Position numbers and translations under genes: made by a program. Shown here piece by piece: positions 52,747 to 61,104 of a DNA stretch of 64,000 bases. Source of the DNA: Levilactobacillus namurensis. Lineage in GTDB: Bacteria > Bacillota > Bacilli > Lactobacillales > Lactobacillaceae. Each line of letters opens with the position of its first letter. The stretch's first letter is position 1. The notes beneath the pieces are model-generated. The model saw only the letters and a program-made list of their open reading frames with translations. It was not told the DNA's origin and searched no databases. Location: positions 310,001 through 374,000 of the forward strand of contig NZ_CP134159.1 in the NCBI RefSeq assembly GCF_032197885.1, in the 5' to 3' direction.

Positions 52747-52775
52747 TTGTAATCGCTTCCAATGCGTGCTATCAT
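52747..52775 (+). promoter_or_regulatory. lplA promoter with overlapping cre site
   Basis: TTGTAA (52747-52752), 17-bp spacer, TATCAT (52770-52775). TGTAATCGCTTCCA (52748-52761) matches the CcpA cre consensus and covers the -35 box, so glucose repression of the downstream gene is likely. Confidence 0.8.
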
Positions 52776-52849
52776 TTTAAGTAGCCGGTTAGGGGGCAGG
52801 TTACCCCCGGTACTGGTAGGTTTGGTTAATTTTGAAAGGGGTTTTTGGG

Positions 52850-53863
52850 ATGTATTGGTATGCTATGAAATCACACGATATTCGGCACAATCTTGCGACC
52901 GAACAATACTTAATGAATAATAAGCAGTTCGACGAACCGCTGGTGCTCTTCTATTACGAAGGCCCATGCATCATCGTCGGCCGGAACCAAAATACATTGG
53001 AAGAAATCAACCAGAAGTACGTGGAAGAACATAACATCACGGTCACCCGGCGTCTGTCCGGTGGGGGCGCGGTCTACCAAGACCTGGGCAACCTGTGCTT
53101 TAGCTTCGTGGTCGACAGTGACAGCGAAGAGTTCGGGGACTTCAAGTCCTTCGTCCAACCTATCGTGGATGCTCTGCACGCCATGGGGGCTAAGGACGCC
53201 GAAGTCTCTGGCCGGAACGACATCTTAGTCGACGGCAAGAAGTTCTCCGGGAACGCCATGTACTCCCACAGCGGGAAGACCTTCTCCCACGGGACCTTGA
53301 TGCTGGACGTGGACCAAAACGTCATCGCGGACGCCCTGAACGTGCCAGCCGACAAGATCAAGTCCAAGGGTATCAAGTCCGTACGCTCCCGGGTCACGAA
53401 CTTGAAGCCGTACTTGGCACCAGAATACCAAAACTTAACGGTGCCCGAATTCCGTGACACCCTGTTAAAGGAACTCTTCCACGTGGATAACTTGGATGAC
53501 ATCATGGACAAGCAGGTCACCATCAGTGACGACGAAAAGGCCGCCATTGATAAGATCTACAATGAATACTACAGCAACTGGGACTGGGTCTACGGCAACT
53601 CCCCAGAGTTCACGGTCAAGAAGCGGCAACACTTCGACTACGGGACCATTGACGCTCGGCTCCAGATCGACGGTGGGAAGATCAAGAACATCAAGTTCTA
53701 CGGTGACTTCTTCGGTCCGAGCGACGTTACGGCGTTAGCGGATAAGCTGACGGGCGTGCGGTACGACCGGGAACACGTTGGGGCGGTCCTGAACAGTGTG
53801 GACACGCAACAATACTTCAACGGGATTCCAACCAATGACGTCTTAGATTTGCTGGTCGACTAG
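52850..53863 (+). CDS. lplA: Lipoate-protein ligase
   Basis: 337 residues: an N-terminal ligase domain (about 1-245) and a C-terminal accessory domain (about 255-335), the LplA layout. It activates lipoate with ATP and attaches it to the lipoyl domains of 2-oxoacid dehydrogenases or GcvH. Motifs are RRLSGGGAVYQDLGNLCFSFV (about 64-85) and GRNDILVDGKKFSGNAMYSHSGKTFSHGTLMLDVD (about 120-155, with the catalytic Lys). The ATG at 52850 follows SD GAAAGGGG; six more residues are possible upstream. A cre site covers the promoter. Confidence 0.94.
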   Translation: MYWYAMKSHDIRHNLATEQYLMNNKQFDEPLVLFYYEGPCIIVGRNQNTLEEINQKYVEEHNITVTRRLSGGGAVYQDLGNLCFSFVVDSDSEEFGDFKSFVQPIVDALHAMGAKDAEVSGRNDILVDGKKFSGNAMYSHSGKTFSHGTLMLDVDQNVIADALNVPADKIKSKGIKSVRSRVTNLKPYLAPEYQNLTVPEFRDTLLKELFHVDNLDDIMDKQVTISDDEKAAIDKIYNEYYSNWDWVYGNSPEFTVKKRQHFDYGTIDARLQIDGGKIKNIKFYGDFFGPSDVTALADKLTGVRYDREHVGAVLNSVDTQQYFNGIPTNDVLDLLVD

Positions 53864-53928
53864 TTTTGGTTTCCTACTGATTTTCACCGGGGAATACGTT
53901 AGAATAAGAATGGAAATTGACTTGAGGA

Positions 53929-53953
53929 CGTGGTCGGTTGACCACGCCTTTTT
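53929..53953 (+). terminator. Terminator after lplA
   Basis: CGTGGTC (53929-53935) pairs with GACCACG (53940-53946), loop GGTT, followed by CCTTTTT. Confidence 0.88.
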
Positions 53954-53977
53954 AGATAATGAGGAGTTTTAGTTAAA

Positions 53978-54388
53978 ATGAGAGATCGTAATGTCATTTC
54001 GTGGGCTGTTGTTTCCTTGATCGGTTTTTTGGTGATCAACGTTTTGATGCACCAGTCCTTCATTCAAGGTACCGAACCCGTGGCGCATGATCTGGGACGT
54101 TCGACCCTGATTGCGGTAATCCTCTACGCCATTCCGATTGTTCTAGCGGCCCTGGACTGGAAGCCTTCCTTTTACGTGATGGGCCTGGTCATCGTGATCT
54201 ACTCGCTGGGGTTGGTCGGCGTGATCTTGAACATGCTGTTCCACAGTGACGCCAGCCTCTTGATTCGGACGCTGATGTCGGCCTTTGGCGTGGGGATGCT
54301 GGTGGCTAACGGGTACTGGTTGGTCCTGGCGCTACGGTTACGGTTAGCGGAACAGAAAGAACGGGACCGTCGTCGGTTCGGAAAATAA
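53978..54388 (+). CDS. Four-TM membrane protein, unknown
   Basis: 136 residues with four hydrophobic segments (about 8-25, 42-60, 66-88, 95-120) and a charged C-terminus (EQKERDRRRFGK). SD GAGGAG lies before ATG 53978. It is followed after 15 nt by the gene for a protein with a basic tail, probably in one operon. No family is recognised. Confidence 0.72.
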   Translation: MRDRNVISWAVVSLIGFLVINVLMHQSFIQGTEPVAHDLGRSTLIAVILYAIPIVLAALDWKPSFYVMGLVIVIYSLGLVGVILNMLFHSDASLLIRTLMSAFGVGMLVANGYWLVLALRLRLAEQKERDRRRFGK

Positions 54389-54403
54389 AGAAGGGATGAT
54401 TTG

Positions 54404-55045
54404 ATGGAACGACAGATTCAAGGGTTTATGGACGCCGTCGAAAACGATGAGGTGCACCACTTCAACGCGACCGCCAAACAAGCCGACTTTTATGCCGACC
54501 CGGATGCGGTCTTGGCACCACTGGCGGCCTTTATGCGCGAACAGATCACGGCGGACCAACTGGCCCAAGCCACGTTGACCTTAAGCGATGCGGAAGTTTC
54601 CGTGCGCCTAGAGATGAGCGTGATCAACTTGCCGATGCAGGATAGTAAGACTATCGGTAAAATCATGGACGTGGGCCAAACGGCGCCGATTAACATCTAT
54701 GCGGTGATCGAGACGGATGCCATCAACGTCTCCGGTTTGCGAATCGACGCTCTGGCCCCGGCGACCACCTACCTGGAACAGGCCGCCACGGCGGACCAAA
54801 GTCTCCACGACTGGGTGTTGCTCCAGATCGATAAGTTGAAGACGGCGGCCGAAAACGCGGCCCAGACGGACCAACTGGCGGCAACGGCTAAGCAACCAGC
54901 AAAGAAAGCCGCCACCAAGGCGACGACTAAGAAGACCGCTGCCAAGAAGACCACGGCGAAAAAGGCTCCGGCTAAGAAGCGGACCACGCGCAAAGCGCCA
55001 GCGAAAAAGGCTACCACGACGAAGAAGACGACGCCTAAGAAGTAA
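54404..55045 (+). CDS. Protein of unknown function with histone-H1-like basic tail
   Basis: 213 residues. The N-terminal domain (about 1-150) is acidic, mixed alpha/beta and not recognised. The C-terminal 50 or so residues are almost only Lys, Ala, Thr and Pro (AKKTTAKKAPAKKRTTRKAP and similar). This is the AKKA-type repeat seen in histone H1 and in basic-tailed HU proteins, and would bind DNA or RNA. The ATG at 54404 has SD AAGAAGGG. A TTG one codon earlier is less likely. It is probably co-transcribed with the four-TM protein. Nucleoid binding is inferred only from the tail. Confidence 0.75.
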   Translation: MERQIQGFMDAVENDEVHHFNATAKQADFYADPDAVLAPLAAFMREQITADQLAQATLTLSDAEVSVRLEMSVINLPMQDSKTIGKIMDVGQTAPINIYAVIETDAINVSGLRIDALAPATTYLEQAATADQSLHDWVLLQIDKLKTAAENAAQTDQLAATAKQPAKKAATKATTKKTAAKKTTAKKAPAKKRTTRKAPAKKATTTKKTTPKK

Positions 55046-55052
55046 GAACTGC

Positions 55053-55298
55053 TTGCAAGTCAACGCTAGAGATGCTATGATGTTTCTATGCGATGAGTCG
55101 AGAAATCACGGATTATTGGTTCGCCAATAACTTCTGCGCAAGCGGCTAGGTGAATTTTTGATGGTGGGGTACAGATGTCACCGGATTTGTGACGTACTTG
55201 ATTTTGCGGGAATGTGGATTCCAAAATAGATCCTGTTAAGTTTCGACTTAACGGCCACCGAAAGGACCTGAGAAGGTAACTTCTCAGGTCCTTTTTTT
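55053..55298 (+). ncRNA. Candidate structured non-coding RNA
   Basis: A near-consensus promoter (TTGCAA 55053-55058, 17 bp, TATGAT 55076-55081) predicts a start near 55088. A 12-bp perfect terminator, GGACCTGAGAAG (55264-55275) / CTTCTCAGGTCC (55280-55291) + TTTTTTT, ends a transcript of about 210 nt. Between them are two hairpins capped by UUCG tetraloops, TTATTGG-TTCG-CCAATAA (55113-55130) and GTTAAGT-TTCG-ACTTAAC (55235-55252), and GTCAC...GTGAC (55177-55193). No ORF with an SD fits. It is not a class I recognise. Confidence 0.65.
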
Positions 55299-55354
55299 AG
55301 GCGCTTAAGGTTCGTTAGGTCGGTGACCCAACCCATTGGCAATCGGTAGACCAA

Positions 55355-55384
55355 TTGTATCGGAAATAACCGTTGGCTTATAAT
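55355..55384 (+). promoter_or_regulatory. Promoter of the small membrane-protein gene
   Basis: TTGTAT (55355-55360), 18-bp spacer, TATAAT (55379-55384). Confidence 0.65.
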
Positions 55385-55515
55385 GAATTCCCTTGGTAGG
55401 AGTGTTTCAAGCTTGAATGAATACTGAAAAATATAGGTAGACCAGTATGAAAACGGTTTATCTAGAAAGTGGCGAATGGTCCCATCAGGGAGGAACTTCA
55501 AGAGAAGGCGGTCAT

Positions 55516-55677
55516 ATGATTAAGTGGGTGCACTGGTATCAACGAAACCCCGTCGGCATCTCACTCGTGATGGTGATTGGCTGGGAATTGCTGCTGGGGA
55601 TGTCGTTATGGAACGTTGGGTTGTTAGCGTTGGTGGGCTTCTTCTTGTGGTTGGCGGTTAAGCCGGGCCCCCACTGA
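55516..55677 (+). CDS. Small membrane protein, unknown
   Basis: 53 residues with two hydrophobic stretches (about 14-30 and 32-47; WELLLGMSLWNVGLLALVGFFLWLAV). SD AGAAGGCGG lies 8 nt before ATG 55516. The frame can extend to 55447 with a weaker start. No family is recognised. Confidence 0.5.
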   Translation: MIKWVHWYQRNPVGISLVMVIGWELLLGMSLWNVGLLALVGFFLWLAVKPGPH

Positions 55678-55827
55678 TCTTGGGGACGTACATAGGGCTT
55701 AAGTTACCAAAGGGTAAAGCAAAAGATAAGATTAATGATTTGGGGACTCTAAGCGTTCTTCAGCGAAACTCTTGCAGCTGACGGCTTCTATACTGGAGGC
55801 AGTTAAGCGAGTAAGGGAGCTGATGAC

Positions 55828-56031
55828 ATGTTAATGCGGGGATTACCGTTCATTGTGTTCGTCTTATTAGTTGCGGTGGCGATTCTGACCGGTGGCAGTA
55901 CGGCTGGCACCAATACGGCGGCTCCGGGCGTGGCGACCATGCGGACCATCTTCGTGGTGGTTTTGAGCCTGTTTGTGGTTGGCGTGACCGGATGCTTTCT
56001 GTTTGGGGCCAACATCCAGATGATGGGTTAA
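55828..56031 (+). CDS. Small two-TM membrane protein, unknown
   Basis: 67 residues with hydrophobic segments at about 6-22 and 40-60 separated by a Gly/Thr/Ala-rich loop. SD AAGGGAG precedes ATG 55828. No family is recognised and no terminator is obvious before repeat copy H. Confidence 0.55.
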   Translation: MLMRGLPFIVFVLLVAVAILTGGSTAGTNTAAPGVATMRTIFVVVLSLFVVGVTGCFLFGANIQMMG

Positions 56032-56093
56032 TCTCGGTTACTGGAAAATAGCCACGGAGGGGGAGCGGTTGCCCTTTACTTTTGTGGAGCATT

Positions 56094-56493
56094 CGCCTTA
56101 CCGGCCGGCCAGACAGGGCTGGAACGCCGTGGGCACCACTTCGAGCCACAGAGCGGTCTCGAAGCTGGGCCTTTTCCTAGGCGAGCTGAAAGACGCTCAC
56201 CAAGGAAAATTTCACGGCTGAGCCCTGTCTGGCCGGCCTCTCGGCTGACACTAGCCGTTGAATTGGATCTCGCGTGCCAAAAACACGACCACCACCGTTA
56301 GGCCCCGGCAGCCGATAGGGCCCAGCCGGTGAAATTAGCGTTAGGCCAGCGGGCTTCTGGCCTTAGGCTAAGGCCGAGCTTTGAGATTCGCGGGTTTAGC
56401 GAAGCTCAAAGTCGTGCCCACTGGCGTCACGGCCCTGCCAATCGGCTGTTGGGGCCGTCTGAATCCGCGGCTATTGAACGCCCCGGTAAGGCG
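56094..56493 (+). repeat. Two-module inverted-end repeat element, copy H
   Basis: A 400-bp element from CGCCTTACCGG (56094) to CCGGTAAGGCG (56493), collinear with copy B. Module 1 P3 stem is TTTTCCT...AGGAAAA; module 2 is closed by GCAGCCGATAGGGCC...TGCCAATCGGCTG. Confidence 0.92.
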
Positions 56494-56511
56494 TATGGAA
56501 TCATCGACATT

Positions 56512-56554
56512 AAAAAACTGGGTCCAGCAAGTTACCTATGCTGGACCCAGTTTT
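56512..56554 (-). terminator. Terminator after the methyltransferase-like gene
   Basis: AAAACTGGGTCCAGC pairs perfectly with GCTGGACCCAGTTTT (about 56514-56553); the loop is AAGTTACCTAT. Confidence 0.9.
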
Positions 56555-56562
56555 GGTTGGGG

Positions 56563-57423
56563 TTAGCGGACCAAGTAGACGTGGTCCTTGATCAGATCAA
56601 TATTGGTGTAGTGGCGGTTCAACTTCCGGGTAGCGGCGTTTTCTATGAACTCGGCGTTGTCCCAGAATTCTGTGGAGCCAGTTGCGCCGTGGGGTTCGCC
56701 CAAGACTACGAAGTCGACCTGGGCGGAAGACTGGCGGATGGCTTGGAGGAGTTCCCAGTCCAGCGGTAAACCGTCTGGGGACCAGGACATCACGACCACG
56801 CCGACCTGCTCGCCGTATTTGGCGAAAGCGTCGCGGGCGCTCAGGGGTTCGATGGTGGTCAGGGGATGCCGACCGGTCTCGTTCTCCGCGGTCCAGGCCT
56901 GACTATCCGTGGCGTAGACGGTCTTGTGGGCGTCACGCAGACCCTTAGAGATGTAGCCGTTACCGGCCATGACCTCTAGGACGGCCCGGTCACCGACAAA
57001 GTCGGCCAGATCACTGATGAACGGGCGGGGCGTATAAGCCCACATGCCGTAGTGTTCTTCGAGGTAGTCGCGGAAGTACCGCAGGTCGTGGTCCAGGTGC
57101 GGCAGGGCCCCGGTAAGCTTGTCCCAGAGCTTGTCGCCGACCGGATCACCCTGAGGGAACTTCTGGTTGAGGTTCTGGTAGATCAGGTCCTCACTATCGT
57201 CGGGCAACTGCAGTAGGGGCAGCTGCTGGGGGAGGTCCCCGGCGGCTAACATCTTATCGGCCAACAGAACGTTACTGATCAACAGTTTAATGGCGGGATA
57301 GTCGTTAAATTCGTGGTAGTAAGCGGTCATGCGGTCGATATAAGCCGTTTTTTGTTCGGCCAACGGCTGGTGGCGGAACTGCTTTTTGAGTTTTTTAAGT
57401 TTACGTGGATTCAATCGTCTCAT
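56563..57423 (-). CDS. Class I SAM-dependent methyltransferase-like protein
   Basis: 286 residues. A basic N-terminus (RRLNPRKLKKLKKQF) and a helical region (about 20-120) precede a Rossmann-type domain whose motif I reads VLEVMAGNGYISKGLRD (about 148-164), followed by an acidic motif II (VYATDSQAW). The region VVVMSWSPDGLP (about 210) corresponds to motif IV. The target is unknown. A long terminator follows the gene. The SD is weak (AAAAGG directly before the ATG). The basic N-terminus hints at a nucleic-acid substrate, which is speculative. Confidence 0.75.
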   Translation of the reverse strand: MRRLNPRKLKKLKKQFRHQPLAEQKTAYIDRMTAYYHEFNDYPAIKLLISNVLLADKMLAAGDLPQQLPLLQLPDDSEDLIYQNLNQKFPQGDPVGDKLWDKLTGALPHLDHDLRYFRDYLEEHYGMWAYTPRPFISDLADFVGDRAVLEVMAGNGYISKGLRDAHKTVYATDSQAWTAENETGRHPLTTIEPLSARDAFAKYGEQVGVVVMSWSPDGLPLDWELLQAIRQSSAQVDFVVLGEPHGATGSTEFWDNAEFIENAATRKLNRHYTNIDLIKDHVYLVR

Positions 57424-57469
57424 CCTTTTAGCGAAAATTTGAATACCCTAAGCTTACCATATTCCGTGG

Positions 57470-57606
57470 AGCCTGGCTGACGGCGGCCTTAATGCCGTAA
57501 CGACCGGGCTAGAGCCGGCCTTAGAATTAATGAACTCGGTATGATTAGGCAATATGGGAACGTGGTGCCCACGGCGTTCCAGCCCTGTCTGGTCGGCCGG
57601 TAAGGC
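57470..57606 (-). repeat. Right-end fragment of the repeat family, copy I
   Basis: It ends with GTGCCCACGGCGTTCCAGCC, then CTGTCTGGTCGG and CCGGTAAGGCG (to 57606), the standard right end of copies E and F. The rest of the module is scrambled (57470-57555). Confidence 0.72.
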
Positions 57607-57625
57607 GCTGACCTGCACCAAAAAG

Positions 57626-57654
57626 AAAACCAACCGCCCGCAGGCAGTTGGTTA
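57626..57654 (-). terminator. Terminator after the XRE gene
   Basis: AACCAACCGCC (57628-57638) pairs with GGCAGTTGGTT (57643-57653; one mismatch), with a minus-strand T-rich tail. Confidence 0.82.
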
Positions 57655-57658
57655 CAAG

Positions 57659-58078
57659 TTAATGGTCGTCTAAATGCAGATCCAATTCTTCTTGTTGGTT
57701 GGGCTGAGTGTCGGTACCGCGGTGTTCCTTACCGTGCAGGTAGCCATCGATCAACTGGTAGATCTCATAGCGGTCCTGACCACTGAGAACGTCGCGATTG
57801 AAGCTCAGTTGCTTGCCGGAGAGGAACAGGCGACCCAGGTCGTAGGCGTCACGTTCCGTCTTCCCCGCCAGGTAGTCCATGGTCACGTCGAAGTATTCCG
57901 CTAATTTCCGTACCTCGATAAAGGAAGGCGTTCGAATGCCCCGTTCCCAGTTGCCAATCTGTGACGCGGTGTTGGTGTGGTCGTCGCCTACCGTGTTCTG
58001 TTGATTCAAGGCGTCTGCCAGTTGCTCTAAAGTAATGTGCTGACCGCGCCGTAATGCCCGAAGTCGTTCCGGAAACAT
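57659..58078 (-). CDS. XRE family transcriptional regulator
   Basis: 139 residues. An N-terminal Cro/CI-type HTH (about 3-70: LRALRRGQHITLEQLADALN ... TNTASQIGNWERGIRTPSFIEVRKLAEYFDVTMDYLAG) is followed by a short C-terminal region of unknown function. The DYLAG ending is typical of stand-alone Xre regulators. SD GGGTGAG precedes the ATG. Single-gene unit with its own terminator; target unknown. Confidence 0.88.
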   Translation of the reverse strand: MFPERLRALRRGQHITLEQLADALNQQNTVGDDHTNTASQIGNWERGIRTPSFIEVRKLAEYFDVTMDYLAGKTERDAYDLGRLFLSGKQLSFNRDVLSGQDRYEIYQLIDGYLHGKEHRGTDTQPNQQEELDLHLDDH

Positions 58079-58145
58079 CTGCTCACCCGCTTTATCTTGA
58101 TTTAAACTGAATGTCTAAACCTATTATACCACGAAGCGTTGGGTC

Positions 58146-59969
58146 CTACCGGCGGTTCGTGGGTTTCACGAGCGGTTCGGTCAGGTGCATGAATTCGGCC
58201 ACGTCCCGCTTGATCAAGGCCACACCGTTAAGCCAGAAGTCCGGCTGGGTCAGATCGACGCCCAGGTGCTTTTGGGCCAGTTCTTCCGTAGACATGTTGG
58301 CGGTGTCGCGTAACAGAGCGATGTAATCGTCTTCGAAGTTCGCGCTTTGTTGCGCCTTGGCGTAGATTCCCAAGCTGAAGAGGTAGCCGAAGACGTACGG
58401 GAAGTTGTAGAAGGCCGGGTTATCGATGTAGAAGTGTAACTTGCTGGCCCAGAGGTGCGGCGAGTAAGTCGACAGGTCGTGACCGAAGGCTTCTTTTTGG
58501 GCGTTGAGCATCAGTTCGTTCAACTCGGCTGGCGTGACCAGCTTTTGTTGCCGCAACTGGTAGAAGCGCGTTTCGAACAGGAAGCGGGCCCGGATGTTTA
58601 AGAACATGGCAACGGGGTTATCCATTTTAGCGTTGAGCAATGAAATCTTTTCGGCGTCCGTCTTAGCCGCTTTGACGTTGGCGTCGGCGACAATCAGTTC
58701 TCCGAAGGTCGAGGCGGTCTCGGCCACGTTCATGGCGTAGTCTTGCCGCAGGAAGGGCAGGTCGGTCATCACGCTGGAGTGAAAGGCGTGTCCCAGTTCG
58801 TGAGCCAACGTCGAGACATCGTTGGGGGATCCGGTAAAGGTCATGAAGATGCGGGCTTCGTGGGTCTCGGGCGCACTCTCCATCCAACCACCAGGCGCCT
58901 TGCCCGCGCGGTCTTCGGCTTCGATCCAGCGGTGCTCGAAGGCGTGCTTAGCCAGGGCAGCCATCTTCGGGGAGAACTCGCCGTAGTGTTGAATAATGAA
59001 GGCGGCGGCTTGGTCGAAGGTGAAGTGGCGTTCGGTACTGCCCGGTAAGGTCAATGGCGCTTCGACATCCTGCCACCCGGCGTGCTTCTTACCCAGTAGT
59101 GCGGCTTTGCGATCCAGGTAGTCGAGCAAGAACTGCTTGTTGTCGTCGACCACTTTCCAGATTGTCTTAAGGGTCTGAGCACTCAGCCGGTTTTGCTTGA
59201 GCGGTTCCTGTAAGAAGTCGGTGATGCCGTGCGCCTTGTACTGGGTCAGCCGGAAGCCAGCTAGGTGGTTCAAGGTGTCGGCGAAGAGCTGCTCCTTATC
59301 GGTCCAGGCCTGTTCCCAAGCGGGTAAAAGGTCGGCCCGGTATTGTGGGTCGGCGTTGCCCAGCAGGTTGTTGTCCGCTTGGCCCGCCGAGAGGGTCACG
59401 GGTTGGCCGTTGGCGTCGTGGAAGGGCACGTTGACCGTGGCGACCAGCGAGTCGTAGTGGGCACTCCAGGCGGACTTACCATCGAGGTCGAGTTGGTTGA
59501 TCAAGGATTCCGTCTTGTCGTCCAAGAGTTCCTTCCCGTGGTCACGCATTTCGCGAAGGTTAAAGGCAATCGGGGCCAGTTCGGGACGGGCGAGCATGGC
59601 GTTGAAGTGGTCGTCCGGAACTTGGACCAGGACCTTTTCAAGCTTGTCGCTGACGGTCTGAAACTGGGTACTGAGGTGTTGTAACCGGGCGTCCATGGGC
59701 GCGACGTCGGGATTGGCGATGTCGGCCGAGCCAATCGCGGTGATGAAGATACCGGCTTGGCCGATTCCGGCCGCAATGGCCTGTAGCTGGTTCACGGCTT
59801 TGGTGAATTGGTGGTAATCGGGCGCGTCCGTAGTGACGTCCCAGCGGTCGAGCAAATCACCTAAAGAAGCTGTGTCCGTTTTGATTTGAGAAAATTTCGC
59901 TTTGAGCTGTGCGGAGTGGATCCCGCCACTGAAGAGGGTCTCTAAATCCCAGTTTAACGAGTAAGTCAT
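58146..59969 (-). CDS. pepF: Oligoendopeptidase F (M3 family)
   Basis: 607 residues, the normal length. It is a cytoplasmic zinc metallopeptidase that cleaves medium-length peptides, working downstream of peptide import. The zinc motif HELGHAFHS is at about residue 390, and the partner Glu region NVAETASTFGE is about 25 residues later. The N-terminal PepF domain is helical. With three Opp importers nearby it fits a peptide-using lifestyle, although it is not in an opp operon. SD AAAGGCGG precedes ATG 59969. Confidence 0.94.
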   Translation of the reverse strand: MTYSLNWDLETLFSGGIHSAQLKAKFSQIKTDTASLGDLLDRWDVTTDAPDYHQFTKAVNQLQAIAAGIGQAGIFITAIGSADIANPDVAPMDARLQHLSTQFQTVSDKLEKVLVQVPDDHFNAMLARPELAPIAFNLREMRDHGKELLDDKTESLINQLDLDGKSAWSAHYDSLVATVNVPFHDANGQPVTLSAGQADNNLLGNADPQYRADLLPAWEQAWTDKEQLFADTLNHLAGFRLTQYKAHGITDFLQEPLKQNRLSAQTLKTIWKVVDDNKQFLLDYLDRKAALLGKKHAGWQDVEAPLTLPGSTERHFTFDQAAAFIIQHYGEFSPKMAALAKHAFEHRWIEAEDRAGKAPGGWMESAPETHEARIFMTFTGSPNDVSTLAHELGHAFHSSVMTDLPFLRQDYAMNVAETASTFGELIVADANVKAAKTDAEKISLLNAKMDNPVAMFLNIRARFLFETRFYQLRQQKLVTPAELNELMLNAQKEAFGHDLSTYSPHLWASKLHFYIDNPAFYNFPYVFGYLFSLGIYAKAQQSANFEDDYIALLRDTANMSTEELAQKHLGVDLTQPDFWLNGVALIKRDVAEFMHLTEPLVKPTNRR

Positions 59970-60145
59970 GGCAAAACCGCCTTTCTAAGTCTAGATTGGC
60001 TTCATTATAGCAAATTATCTCGGAATTGCGCTGGAAAAAAGAAACTCGTATACTAGGAGCATTGCAATTAGTCAGGGGGGTGTTGCAATTTTTAAGCAAG
60101 CGCGAAACACCCGTTAAATGACGGCTTATTGGAGGGAAAGAGAAA

Positions 60146-61093
60146 TTGAAAAAACAACATAAGTGGTGGTTGTGGGGCTTGGGAACCCTAGTTGTGATCA
60201 TCATTGTCGCCTTGATCGGGGCCAGTCTGTACTTTTATAATCTGACCGTTGCCCGGGGTAAGAAGGACTTTATCGGGGGGCCCACGGCGTTAAAGACCAG
60301 CGACCCCTTATACACCCAAAAACATTGGTTTGAGACCGCCCATAAATATCGGTGGACGGAGACCGCTGCGGGGGCTAACTTTAAGTTGGTCGCCGATTAC
60401 GTGCCCGCCGCCAAGGCCACCAAGAAAACCGTGGTGTTGGTTCACGGGTTCGCGTCCAGTAAGGAACAAATGGGCGGTTACGCGGGACTGTTCCACCAAT
60501 TAGGCTATAACGTTCTGGTGCCCGATGACCGGGCCCAAGGGCAGAGTGGCGGTCAGGCCATGAGTTACGGGTACTTTGAAGCTCGAGACTACCGGAAGTG
60601 GATCAACCAAGTGATTGCCAAGCAGGGGTCCCAGTCGCAGATTGCTCTGTTCGGGGTGTCCATGGGGGGCGCGACGACCATGATTGCCAGTGGTCTCAAG
60701 ATGCCGAGCCAAGTGAAAGCTTACATTGAAGATTGCGGCTACACCACGGCGGACGCGGAGATCAGGTACCAGGCCAAGCAGATGTACCACCTGCCGTACT
60801 GGCCGATGGTGCCGCTGACCAGCGCGGTGACCAAGTTGAAAGCGGGCTTTACCTTTAAGGACGCCGATGCGGTACGGGCGGTTAAACGCAACCACCGGCC
60901 AATGTTGTTCATCCACGGCGGGGCGGATACGTTCGTCCCGACTAAGATGGTCTACCAGGTCTACCGGGCCGATGCGGGGCCTAAGGAACTGATGGTGGTT
61001 CCCGGTGCCAAGCACGCCGCTTCCTACAGTCACAGTCCCCAACGCTACCAGCGTAAGGTCCAGCACTTTTTGCGCCAGTACTTGGGTGAGTAG
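60146..61093 (+). CDS. Membrane-anchored alpha/beta hydrolase
   Basis: 315 residues. An N-terminal signal anchor (WWLWGLGTLVVIIIVALIGASLYFY, about 6-30) is followed by an extracellular alpha/beta-hydrolase domain. The catalytic triad is visible: Ser in FGVSMGGA (about 171), Asp in HGGADTFVP (about 258) and His in GAKHAAS (about 290), and the oxyanion segment is VLVHGFASSKEQ (about 98). It is similar to the cell-surface hydrolase family of lactobacilli. The start is TTG 60146 with SD TTGGAGGG. Substrate unknown. Confidence 0.9.
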   Translation: MKKQHKWWLWGLGTLVVIIIVALIGASLYFYNLTVARGKKDFIGGPTALKTSDPLYTQKHWFETAHKYRWTETAAGANFKLVADYVPAAKATKKTVVLVHGFASSKEQMGGYAGLFHQLGYNVLVPDDRAQGQSGGQAMSYGYFEARDYRKWINQVIAKQGSQSQIALFGVSMGGATTMIASGLKMPSQVKAYIEDCGYTTADAEIRYQAKQMYHLPYWPMVPLTSAVTKLKAGFTFKDADAVRAVKRNHRPMLFIHGGADTFVPTKMVYQVYRADAGPKELMVVPGAKHAASYSHSPQRYQRKVQHFLRQYLGE

Positions 61094-61104
61094 TGAGGGG
61101 TATT

